DNA from: Mesorhizobium sp. M1E.F.Ca.ET.045.02.1.1 | GTDB lineage: Bacteria > Pseudomonadota > Alphaproteobacteria > Rhizobiales > Rhizobiaceae | Direction of reading: 5' to 3' | Assembly (NCBI RefSeq): GCF_003952485.1 | Contig: NZ_CP034447.1 | Coordinates: forward strand, 5,470,501 to 5,534,500 | Length of the DNA: 64,000 nt | In this document: positions 57,649 to 64,000 of the stretch, one piece after another | Numbering within the stretch: position 1 is the first letter of the stretch | Layout of the letters: every line of letters begins with the position of its first letter | Translations under genes and position numbers: made by a program | The notes under the pieces: model-generated | The model's input: the letters and a program-made list of their open reading frames with translations, nothing else | What the model was told of the DNA's origin: nothing | Databases searched by the model: none

Positions 57649-58104
57649 TCAGGCGGCCTTGAGATCCTGCAACACCTTCTCGAAGGCGGCTTTGACCGGC
57701 TTGGAAACGTCGGTCGCCGCTTTTGTAGCGAGTTCCTGAAATTCCTTGGCTTGCTCGGCACCCATTTCCAGGCGCTTGCGCAGGAAGGTCGTCTGCAACT
57801 CAAAAACTTCCGGCAGCGACTTCGCACGGACCAGAGCTTCGGCGTGCGAGAAATCAGCTTCGGCATTGGCGCGCCACGCGGCGATCATCTTCAGCGACAG
57901 CTCGTTGCCGACCGATTTCGCGGTTTCGGCGGTCGACTCAAGCGCCTTCCGGGCGTCTTCAGCGCCCGATTGGAACTTTGCAAGAGCTTCTTTCGACTGC
58001 TCCACGCCCGTTTCGGCGACTGCACGAAGTTGATCGGTGGCCTTGCCAGCGTCGACTGCTGGAAATCCGGCGGTTTCGGTGGGTTTGTCGGTGGTCTTGG
58101 ACAT
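57649..58104 (-). CDS. phasin (151 aa)
   Basis: Coats polyhydroxyalkanoate granules. Amphipathic helical protein with the phasin core (QLRAVAETGVEQSKEALAKF, AKSVGNELSLKMIAAWRANA, EALVRAKSLPEVFELQTTFL, QAKEFQELATKAATDVSKPV). Normal length. A palindrome TGCAAC-N5-GTTGCA lies about 80 bases upstream of its ATG and may bind the PHA-responsive repressor PhaR/AniA. Confidence 0.87.
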   Translation of the reverse strand: MSKTTDKPTETAGFPAVDAGKATDQLRAVAETGVEQSKEALAKFQSGAEDARKALESTAETAKSVGNELSLKMIAAWRANAEADFSHAEALVRAKSLPEVFELQTTFLRKRLEMGAEQAKEFQELATKAATDVSKPVKAAFEKVLQDLKAA

Positions 58105-58182
58105 TTCCTATCCTCCGGTTGACGATGTGTCTCGCCCGCGCCCCAGAACAGCGAGAGCAGTATGTGGCAGTATTACCTGCAG

Positions 58183-58199
58183 TGCAACATTTTGTTGCA
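58183..58199. promoter_or_regulatory. palindromic operator upstream of phasin gene
   Basis: TGCAAC-ATTTT-GTTGCA, extended by CTGCAG on the left and GCAGCGCAA on the right. TGC/GCA-rich palindromes before phasin genes are the expected type of target for PhaR. It lies in the 440-base divergent gap between phasin and the arginase-family gene. Confidence 0.5.
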
Positions 58200-58409
58200 G
58201 CGCAATATATTTATATTTGAAACTGGGCTTTTCCTGCAGTCTTCAGAAGAAACAGGGCAGGAGGGGAGCCAATCAGCTGGCAACGCAGCGAAGGATATGG
58301 CTGGACGTCCGTGATGCGCCGTAGCACCCCATTTCGCGCTCGATTTTCACGACGTGGCAGAGTGCGGCTTTTGTAACAGGGTCGCAGGTCTGCTTCGCAC
58401 CCTGCCCTG

Positions 58410-58427
58410 TTCGAACTTGGTTGCAAC
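58410..58427. repeat. 18-bp repeat, copy 2
   Basis: TTCGAACTTGGTTGCAAC, exact match to 56797-56814, 119 bases upstream of the arginase-family ATG. No other gene lies in this gap. Confidence 0.5.
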
Positions 58428-58545
58428 AATGCAAGCTTCGCCCCGGCTCGCTCGCGATTTCGGTGATGGCGTCGAACCGAACAAGCAACTAGCCTGCCCC
58501 AAGCTGCTCGTTCGCGCCGGCATTCACAATCAAGGCCATCCAGAA

Positions 58546-59457
58546 ATGACCGCTTCACCTTCCTTTCTCGGCTTTCCCGATCGCCTCGCAGAAGGCCGTA
58601 CACCCCGCGCGGTGATCTTCGGAGCCGGTCACGGCAGCACCTATCCCGGCAAGGACAGCAGCGGCTATGTCCTGGCCGCCGGTGCCATCCGCGCGGCGAG
58701 CCAGGGCGATGCGCCGCTGATCGAGAACTGGGATTTCGATCTCGGCGGCCCGCTGTTCGACGGCAAGCCGGTCTGCTGCGTCGACGCCGGCAACGTCTTG
58801 ACCATCATGCACGACAATGACGGCAACCGCGCCCGGATCGAGGCGAAGACGCGCGAGGTCCTGGCATTGCAGGCTGTGCCGACCCTGCTCGGCGGCGACG
58901 ATTCCGTGGTCATTCCCTTCCTCGCCGGCTTTACGGATCACGGGCCAGTCTGGATCCTGCAGATCGATGCCCATATCGATTGGCGCGACGAGGTCGATGG
59001 CGAACGCTTCGGCTATTCGAGCCCGATGCGCCGGGCGAGCGAGATGCCGCATATCGCCGGCATCGTACAGGTCGGCCTGCGCAGCGTCGGCAGCGCACGC
59101 CGCGCAGAAATCGAAGCGGCGCGGCGCTACGGCAGCCGCTTCGTGACCGCCCGCGAGGTTCATGCCCAAGGCGTCGAAGCCGCTCTCATGCATATTCCGG
59201 AAGGCGCGCAAGTCGTCGTCACCCTCGACTGCGATGGCCTCGATCCCTTCATCATGCCAGGCGTGGCGGCGCGCACACCCGGCGGTCTCACCTACACGCA
59301 GGTGATCGACCTGATCGCGGGTCTCGGCAAGCGGGGCAGGATCGCCGGGTTCGATCTCGTCGAGTTCTATCCTCCCGCCGACATTGACGGCCTGTCGGCG
59401 CTCACCGCAGCGAGACTTATCGTCAATGCGATCGGCGCCATCGTCCGGCAGGGTTAG
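58546..59457 (+). CDS. arginase/agmatinase-family ureohydrolase (303 aa)
   Basis: Mn-dependent hydrolase removing urea from a guanidino substrate (agmatine, arginine or guanidinobutyrate). Metal motifs: LLGGDDSVVIPF, LQIDAHIDWRDE and VVTLDCDGLDPFIMPG; also PGGLTYTQVIDLI. Starts at ATG 58546 after an upstream frame without family features. Length is normal. Substrate cannot be decided from motifs alone. Confidence 0.87.
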   Translation: MTASPSFLGFPDRLAEGRTPRAVIFGAGHGSTYPGKDSSGYVLAAGAIRAASQGDAPLIENWDFDLGGPLFDGKPVCCVDAGNVLTIMHDNDGNRARIEAKTREVLALQAVPTLLGGDDSVVIPFLAGFTDHGPVWILQIDAHIDWRDEVDGERFGYSSPMRRASEMPHIAGIVQVGLRSVGSARRAEIEAARRYGSRFVTAREVHAQGVEAALMHIPEGAQVVVTLDCDGLDPFIMPGVAARTPGGLTYTQVIDLIAGLGKRGRIAGFDLVEFYPPADIDGLSALTAARLIVNAIGAIVRQG

Positions 59458-59519
59458 ACCCGGCTTCGGCCTCCAGATATTGCACGAGGCAACCGCCCTA
59501 CCCTTTTGGAAACGTTCCT

Positions 59520-59774
59520 TTATCGTTGCCAGAAAGGCAGCTTGGCGATCTCTTCGTCCACCTGATGTCTCGTCAAACCGATATCGTCGATCAGATGCGG
59601 ATTGGTTTCCGAGATTCGCTTGAGGTCCCAGCGAAAGTGCGTCTGCTCGCGCCAACCCGCGACGATGCTTCGCAGGGTCGCCAGGCTGTAACGCCGAGGC
59701 GACATTTTCGACGGCCTTACGACCGTCGCTCTGCACGCTGCCTGATGCGGCGCCGGGGCAAAAATATCGTTCAT
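59520..59774 (-). CDS. DUF1127-domain small protein (84 aa)
   Basis: AGGAGG sits seven bases before the ATG at 59774. The C-terminal 45 residues (WREQTHFRWDLKRISETNPH, LIDDIGLTRHQVDEEIAKLP) are the DUF1127 domain. Short DUF1127 proteins in alphaproteobacteria take part in RNA turnover and phosphate or carbon metabolism by binding RNA. A 40-residue N-terminal extension is present. Confidence 0.83.
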   Translation of the reverse strand: MNDIFAPAPHQAACRATVVRPSKMSPRRYSLATLRSIVAGWREQTHFRWDLKRISETNPHLIDDIGLTRHQVDEEIAKLPFWQR

Positions 59775-59899
59775 GGCAACCTCCTGATGGTTGAGGCCCG
59801 TAGGCGATCGACCTGAAAGAGGTTGAATTCTGCAGGAGGCGAACAGCGCCGTAATTAAGCCCTCCCAAATAGTTCCAAAAAGTTCCAAACGGACTATAG

Positions 59900-61417
59900 A
59901 TGCGCCGCATGCAGGGCTCGCGCTTCGCCTTCGGTCCATTCGTGCTTGATCCGGGTGCGGGAACGCTCCTTCGGAACGATGTCCCTGTTGCCGTTGGCAA
60001 TCGCGGGATAAAGCTGCTTGCCGCGCTCGCCGGACGGCCCGGAGAAATCCTGGGCAAGGCCGAGTTGATGGATGCTGCGTGGCCGGGCACGGCCGTCGAG
60101 GAAGGCAACCTCACCGTTCAGATCGCGCAGCTCAGGAAGCTGCTCGGTCCGGCCGCCGATGGCGGTGAATGGATCGCCACGGTTCCGCGCGTCGGCTACC
60201 GCTTCACCGGAGCGATCGAACAGCTCGGCGGCGCGGTGCGAAAGCCTTTGCCGCTGCCCAGCAAGCCATCGATAGCGGTGCTGCCCTTCGTTGCTTTCTC
60301 CAGCGATCCCGAGCAGGACTCCTTCGCGGATGGGCTGACCGAGGATCTGATCACCGACCTGTCCAGGAATGCCGGCCTGTTCGTCATCGCCCGCAACTCG
60401 GTCTTTGCCTACAAAGGCAAGGCGATGGACGTGCGCAGGATCGCCGAGGAGCTTGGCGTGCGCTACCTGCTGGAGGGCAGCGCAAGACGCGCCGCCGGGC
60501 GCGTGCGCATCAACGCGCAACTGGTCGACGCGGTGAGCGGCGAACATCTGTGGGCGGAACGCTTCGATCGCAGCCTGGAAGATATTTTTGCCGTCCAGGA
60601 CGAGGTGACGGCCAAGATCGTGGAGGCGTTGCTCGGCCGCCTGCGCGCGCCGCCGCCGCGCAACCGGCCCAGGAACCTCGAGGCCTATGATCTGTGCGTG
60701 CGGGCGCGCAAGCTGATCGACGACTCGCCGCAGACGGCACGGGAAGCGCATCTGATGCTGATGCGCGCGGTTTCGCTCGATCCGGACTATGCCGAGGCTT
60801 ATCGCTGGCTTGCCATGAACCATTGGATGGGATGGGTGCATTGGGGCGAACCCATCGAACCCAACCGCGGCGTCGCCCTGGAACTGGCGCGCAAGGCTGT
60901 CGCGATCGATCCCAACGATGCCGGCTGCCACTGGGTGCTGGCCAACCTGCTTGCCTATGAGCGCCGCTTCGACGAGGCGGACGCTGAATTCGCCAAGGCG
61001 ATCGAGCTCGACCCGAACGATGCCGACACCTGGGCGACGATATCAGACATCGAGGTTCTGGCCGGCCAGATCGAGGAAAGCCTCGAGCACATTCGCAAGG
61101 CGTTCCGGCTCAACCCTTATCCGCCGAGCTGGTACTATCTGACACTCGGCCAGGCGCAGTATGCGGCCGGCGAGTACGAAGCCGCCGTCGAGACGCTGCG
61201 CAGGGACGAGACCTATCGCACGAGCTCACGCCGTTTCCTGGCGGCAAGCCTTGCCCAACTCGGCCGGTTCGACGAGGCGCGCGCAGAGGTCGAGATGTTC
61301 CTCGTCGCCAACCCGCATTTCAGCACCAGCCACTGGGTCTGGACCGAACCGTTCCGCGACGCCGCGACGCTCGAGCATTTCGTCGACGGCTTTCGCAAGG
61401 CTGGTTTGCCGGAGTGA
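59900..61417 (+). CDS. winged-helix regulator with TolB-like and TPR domains (505 aa)
   Basis: CadC/OmpR-type DNA-binding domain at residues 8-105 (PFVLDPGAGTLLRNDVPVAV, EEGNLTVQIAQLRKLLGP, ATVPRVGYRFTG). Residues 120-255 form a TolB-amino-terminal-like domain (PSIAVLPFVAFSSDPEQDSF, VRYLLEGSARRAAGRVRINA). TPR repeats fill residues 260-490 (ALELARKAVAIDPNDAGCHW). No membrane span between them is visible, so it is cytosolic. Common in Mesorhizobium as a regulator of unknown signal. Confidence 0.85.
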   Translation: MRRMQGSRFAFGPFVLDPGAGTLLRNDVPVAVGNRGIKLLAALAGRPGEILGKAELMDAAWPGTAVEEGNLTVQIAQLRKLLGPAADGGEWIATVPRVGYRFTGAIEQLGGAVRKPLPLPSKPSIAVLPFVAFSSDPEQDSFADGLTEDLITDLSRNAGLFVIARNSVFAYKGKAMDVRRIAEELGVRYLLEGSARRAAGRVRINAQLVDAVSGEHLWAERFDRSLEDIFAVQDEVTAKIVEALLGRLRAPPPRNRPRNLEAYDLCVRARKLIDDSPQTAREAHLMLMRAVSLDPDYAEAYRWLAMNHWMGWVHWGEPIEPNRGVALELARKAVAIDPNDAGCHWVLANLLAYERRFDEADAEFAKAIELDPNDADTWATISDIEVLAGQIEESLEHIRKAFRLNPYPPSWYYLTLGQAQYAAGEYEAAVETLRRDETYRTSSRRFLAASLAQLGRFDEARAEVEMFLVANPHFSTSHWVWTEPFRDAATLEHFVDGFRKAGLPE

Positions 61418-61468
61418 CGGTCGGCGCGCCCCTCCAAACGGTCATCCTATCCGGAAGGCGGTCGCCCC

Positions 61469-61861
61469 CTACTCCTCAAAACGGCCCGTGGCGTCGCGAT
61501 CACGTTCGTATCGTCTGTTGAGCGGAAACGGCGGCAACCAGGACTCGCGGCGGACGGTCCACAGTTCGTAGGTTGGCCTCAGTTGGTCAGGGGCGTCCAG
61601 CGATCCCAGGCTGACTTCGATTTCGTCCGCGGTGCGCGCGAAAACGGACGAGCCGCAGCGCGGGCAGAAGAACCGCCCGGCATAGTCGCGCGTTTCGCCG
61701 GCGATCGTCACCGCATCTTGAGGGAAAATCGCGGAAGCGTGAAACAGCGACCCGTGATGCTTGCGGCAGTCGAGACAGTGACAAATGCCGACCCTGTATG
61801 GGCGACCCGACGCCACGATCCGGACCTTGCCGCACAGGCAACCGCCCGTGAACCTGTCCAT
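61469..61861 (-). CDS. GFA-family (CENP-V/GFA) zinc protein (130 aa)
   Basis: Zinc-binding fold of glutathione-dependent formaldehyde-activating-like proteins. Ligands: TGGCLCGKVR, GICHCLDCRKHHGS and FCPRCGSSVF. GGAGGAG lies before the ATG at 61861. Most members have no proven enzymatic role; a thiol or aldehyde detoxification role is only inferred. Confidence 0.87.
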   Translation of the reverse strand: MDRFTGGCLCGKVRIVASGRPYRVGICHCLDCRKHHGSLFHASAIFPQDAVTIAGETRDYAGRFFCPRCGSSVFARTADEIEVSLGSLDAPDQLRPTYELWTVRRESWLPPFPLNRRYERDRDATGRFEE

Positions 61862-61980
61862 GTTGCGTCTCCTCCAAAATCGATCGGCCGGAACGTTTAC
61901 AACGAACCGCGCCGAGCCGTCCATGAAAGCTGCGCCGTCTCGCTTGCTTGGCCCCCAAACCGAATTGCATAACTTGTCTC

Positions 61981-62424
61981 ATGGCTGCCGGAATCTCCGA
62001 GCGGATAACCGCTTTCGTCGAAGCTCTCCCATTGAAACCGGGACTTCGCGTCCTGGAGATCGGATGCGGCCCCGGCGTTGCCGCTCGTGCCGTCGCTCGC
62101 CGTATCGGCCATGGCTTCATTCTGGCCATCGACCGTTCGGAAAAGGCAATCCAATTGGCGCGGGCGGGATCGGCCGATGAGATGGCTTTGGGCTGCCTTG
62201 ATTTCAGGTGCGTAGCGATCGAGGACTTCGCGTTGAGGTCAGGCGAAGACCTCTTCGATATCGCCTTTGCGATGCGGGTCGGCGCCCTTGACGGGCGTCA
62301 CCCCGAGGCTGGCCGGGCGGCGTTGACGCGCATCAAGTCCGCCCTGAAACCAGGTGGCCGGCTGTTCATCGACGGCGGCGATCCACTGAAGGAGGTCGAG
62401 TTAGGGGGCGCCCTGCCTCTTTAG
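61981..62424 (+). CDS. SAM-dependent methyltransferase (147 aa)
   Basis: Class I methyltransferase with motif I VLEIGCGPGVAARAVA, acidic loop AIDRSEKAIQ, and post-motif KSALKPGGRLFIDGG. At 147 residues it is short, ending soon after motif III, so the substrate-binding end is reduced. ATG 61981 chosen because the upstream frame is not conserved-looking. Its stop overlaps the convergent gene at 62421. Confidence 0.72.
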   Translation: MAAGISERITAFVEALPLKPGLRVLEIGCGPGVAARAVARRIGHGFILAIDRSEKAIQLARAGSADEMALGCLDFRCVAIEDFALRSGEDLFDIAFAMRVGALDGRHPEAGRAALTRIKSALKPGGRLFIDGGDPLKEVELGGALPL

Positions 62425-62831
62425 AAAAACCCGTCGAGAAACGCAGCCGTCTCGCCTGAAATGCCGATGACCTTGTTCGTCGCCTGGCGGTAGAATTTGA
62501 AATTGAGCTCGGTCTCGGGCCGACCGTCCTTCCAGTCCTTGAACCGCTTGAGCTCGTCCCGGCCCAATCGCCGAGCGGTCGATGCGGTGCGGCGGATGGA
62601 AACACTGACGCGCGGCGTCTGCCGTTCGAGGTCGGGCCTTCTGGGGGCGGCTTCGGACAGCGTGATGATGCCGCGCGCGACGAGTCCCTGCCCGCCTTCG
62701 TTCTCGCTGGCGAACAGGAAGATGACGTCGCCCTCGGCGATTTGCTTGCCGCCATACATGGTCTTCTGCGCGGCGAAGATGAATGTCTCCGCCTGCGGAT
62801 CCCTGATCTCGGCCTTGATCGCGAACGCCAT
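62421..62831 (-). CDS. hypothetical protein, possible ASCH/EVE-like fold (136 aa)
   Basis: Small alpha/beta protein: MAFAIKAEIRDPQAETFIFA, GKQIAEGDVIFLFASENEGG, LVARGIITLSEAA and a C-terminal part LNFKFYRQATNKVIGISGET. The succession of beta strands with a GDxIFLFASE segment resembles PUA-like (ASCH/EVE) folds that bind modified bases or RNA; this is an inference. Start at 62831; upstream frame looks spurious. Widely seen in Rhizobiales from memory. Confidence 0.6.
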   Translation of the reverse strand: MAFAIKAEIRDPQAETFIFAAQKTMYGGKQIAEGDVIFLFASENEGGQGLVARGIITLSEAAPRRPDLERQTPRVSVSIRRTASTARRLGRDELKRFKDWKDGRPETELNFKFYRQATNKVIGISGETAAFLDGFF

Positions 62832-62845
62832 GGCTTCGACGGCTC

Positions 62846-63718
62846 TCAGCCGACGCCGATCTGATAGCTCAGGGTCCGCTTCGCGCCCGGCTCGATCAGC
62901 ATCACGCCTGGCTTGTCGGCAAATTCGCCGTCGAAATCGACCGGGCTTGCGAGGCCATGCCAGGGCTCGATGCACAGGAACGGCGCCCCGCCGGGTTTGG
63001 ACCAGATGCCCAGCTCGTTGAACCCCTGCCAGGACATCTCTATCGATGGGCCGCGGTCGGCGGCATAGCGGACGCTGGTGCTGGCAGGCTGGTCCAGGAT
63101 GACCGCGTCATCGTCGAACAGCCGTTCGGAGAGCGCAAGCGCCTTGCCTTCGATGGGCGTTGGCTGCGGTGCCGGGAGCAAAAGCCCATCCTTCAGGCGG
63201 CGGATCGGCGCGGGCTCATTGTCGGCAAAGGTCAGCCGATAGGCTTCCTTGGGCAGTTCCGGCAGCAGCGGCCAGTTGAAGGCGGGGTGAGCGCCGATCG
63301 AGGCCGGCAGCAGTTCTTCGCCTATGTTGGTAACTTCGAAGGTCACGTCTAGCTGCCGAGGAGCGAGGCTATAGCTTACGGTCAGATAGAAAGCGAATGG
63401 GTAATGGACACTGGTTTCGGCACCGTCCATTAGGACCAGGGTGCAGGACGAAGGCGTCCGCTGCACCCAGGCGAAGCGCCTGTCGCGGGCGAAACCATGC
63501 TGCGTCATCGGATAGTTTTGGCCGCGATGGCGCAACCGGTCGCCCTTGAGCCGGCCGACGATCGGAAACAGGACTGGGGAATGGCGCCGCCAGGCAGGCC
63601 CTGCCTGCCACAGAAGCTCCGTGCCGTCGGCGTCGCGCAAGGAAACCAATTCGGCGCCCTGCCCGACGATGGTCGCCGAGATGCCGTCACCGTGAAGCAT
63701 CAGGCTATCCTGTTCCAT
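62846..63718 (-). CDS. aldose 1-epimerase family protein (290 aa)
   Basis: Beta-sandwich mutarotase-like enzyme interconverting sugar anomers. Recognisable parts: GAELVSLRDADGTELLWQAG, HSPVLFPIVGRLKGDRLRHR, YPMTQHGFARDRRFAW (substrate His), IGAHPAFNWPL and LCIEPWHGLASPVDFDGEF (Glu). Length normal for the LacX-like subgroup. Probably cytosolic. Precedes the BI-1 gene terminator. Confidence 0.87.
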   Translation of the reverse strand: MEQDSLMLHGDGISATIVGQGAELVSLRDADGTELLWQAGPAWRRHSPVLFPIVGRLKGDRLRHRGQNYPMTQHGFARDRRFAWVQRTPSSCTLVLMDGAETSVHYPFAFYLTVSYSLAPRQLDVTFEVTNIGEELLPASIGAHPAFNWPLLPELPKEAYRLTFADNEPAPIRRLKDGLLLPAPQPTPIEGKALALSERLFDDDAVILDQPASTSVRYAADRGPSIEMSWQGFNELGIWSKPGGAPFLCIEPWHGLASPVDFDGEFADKPGVMLIEPGAKRTLSYQIGVG

Positions 63719-63842
63719 GTGACCTCGCGGCTGGCTCGTGTGCCCGGCAGGCTAGCAAAAGGCCGCGCGTGAACTCAAGGGCGGCGGGCCATGACGCACT
63801 TCACGCTTTCAGGACGAACGATCCACGACCCGTGCCTGCCCG

Positions 63843-63874
63843 AAAAAAGTGGCCGGAGGTTGCCCTCCAGCCAC
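63843..63874 (-). terminator. rho-independent terminator of BI-1 gene
   Basis: Read on the minus strand: GTGGCTGGAGGG, short loop, CCTCCGGCCAC, then TTTTTT. It lies 36 bases after the stop of the partial gene at 63910. Confidence 0.78.
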
Positions 63875-63909
63875 GCCAAGGTCAGCAGTGGTGCCTGCTA
63901 CGGTCCGGA

Positions 63910-64000
63910 CTATTCGCGCTCGCCGGTGAAATTCAGCAGCAGCTGGAAGATGTTGATGAAATTCAGATAGAGCGAGAAGGCGCCGAAGACGGCGAGCTTC
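63910..64000 (-). CDS. BAX inhibitor-1 / YccA family protein, C-terminal end (partial)
   Basis: Only the last 29 residues are in the window (KLAVFGAFSLYLNFINIFQL, then LNFTGERE). The pattern FGAFSLYLNFINIFQLLLxF is the end of the last membrane helix of BI-1-family seven-span proteins, which leak calcium ions in response to pH. The gene continues beyond 64000. Confidence 0.78.
   Translation of the reverse strand, partial: KLAVFGAFSLYLNFINIFQLLLNFTGERE

Noticed and set aside
58555..60114. 519-residue minus-strand open frame
   Set aside because: Runs antisense through the arginase-family gene and across the DUF1127 gene in another frame; no protein family signal.
1..64000. CRISPR array or rRNA genes
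   Set aside because: No regularly spaced repeats with unique spacers and no rRNA-like sequence were seen.

Overview
The window looks like a chromosomal segment of a Mesorhizobium-type alphaproteobacterium (Rhizobiales). This is inferred from GC-rich coding, many very small membrane proteins, MucR/Ros-family regulators, a phasin, a DUF1127 protein, two copies of a double-hairpin repeat of the kind common in these genomes, and a housekeeping run (rlpA, dac, tmk, holB, metG, tatD). No database search was run; family names come from recognising motifs.

Layout. 1-2950: chromosomal flank with very small genes and little else. About 2957-40020: a roughly 37 kb temperate, podovirus-like prophage. 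It begins with a tyrosine integrase next to a candidate attL. An early/replication block follows (excisionase-like HTH, Prim-Pol primase, RNase H and small unknowns), then a two-HTH protein, small and large terminase, a tail-fibre-like gene, an antisense acetyltransferase, and a lysis cassette (GH108 endolysin, holin, nested spanin pair, second membrane protein). Next come a two-gene accessory module, the portal, fibre-like genes, scaffold, capsid, tail adaptor and stabiliser proteins, an S74-type virion protein and two large internal virion proteins. The right end is cargo: an ATP-dependent DNA ligase, a LexA-box-linked zinc protein, an exported ClpP-like protein, MucR, HNH, an XRE repressor with palindromic operators, and small acidic proteins. 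About 40080-44503: tRNA-Ser(UGA) followed by remnants of at least two related integrative elements. They contain broken integrases, a second MucR, a thioredoxin-repeat fusion protein and degraded copies of prophage cargo. 44567-64000: chromosome, with a cyclase-FHA protein, cell-envelope and replication/translation genes, a copper-oxidase cassette with a broken partner, a CBS protein, phasin, an arginase-family enzyme, a winged-helix/TPR regulator, and a partial BI-1 gene at the edge.

The strongest unexplained signal is a 20-bp sequence (CAAGCGGCTTAGARTTTCGC) found four times in the prophage. Each copy lies in the short gap just before a late cassette (tail fibre, endolysin, portal, pre-scaffold gene), 25-46 nt upstream of the start codon. 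It behaves like a phage-specific late promoter or activator site, and it also marks every joint between late modules. No single-subunit RNA polymerase is present; the two-HTH protein upstream of the terminase is the obvious candidate partner. Other notable points are a frameshift in a prophage structural gene, loss of two of three active-site motifs in a penicillin-binding-protein homologue, two GAAC-N7-GAAC (LexA-type) sites at regulatory positions, and tandem integration at the 5' end of tRNA-Ser.
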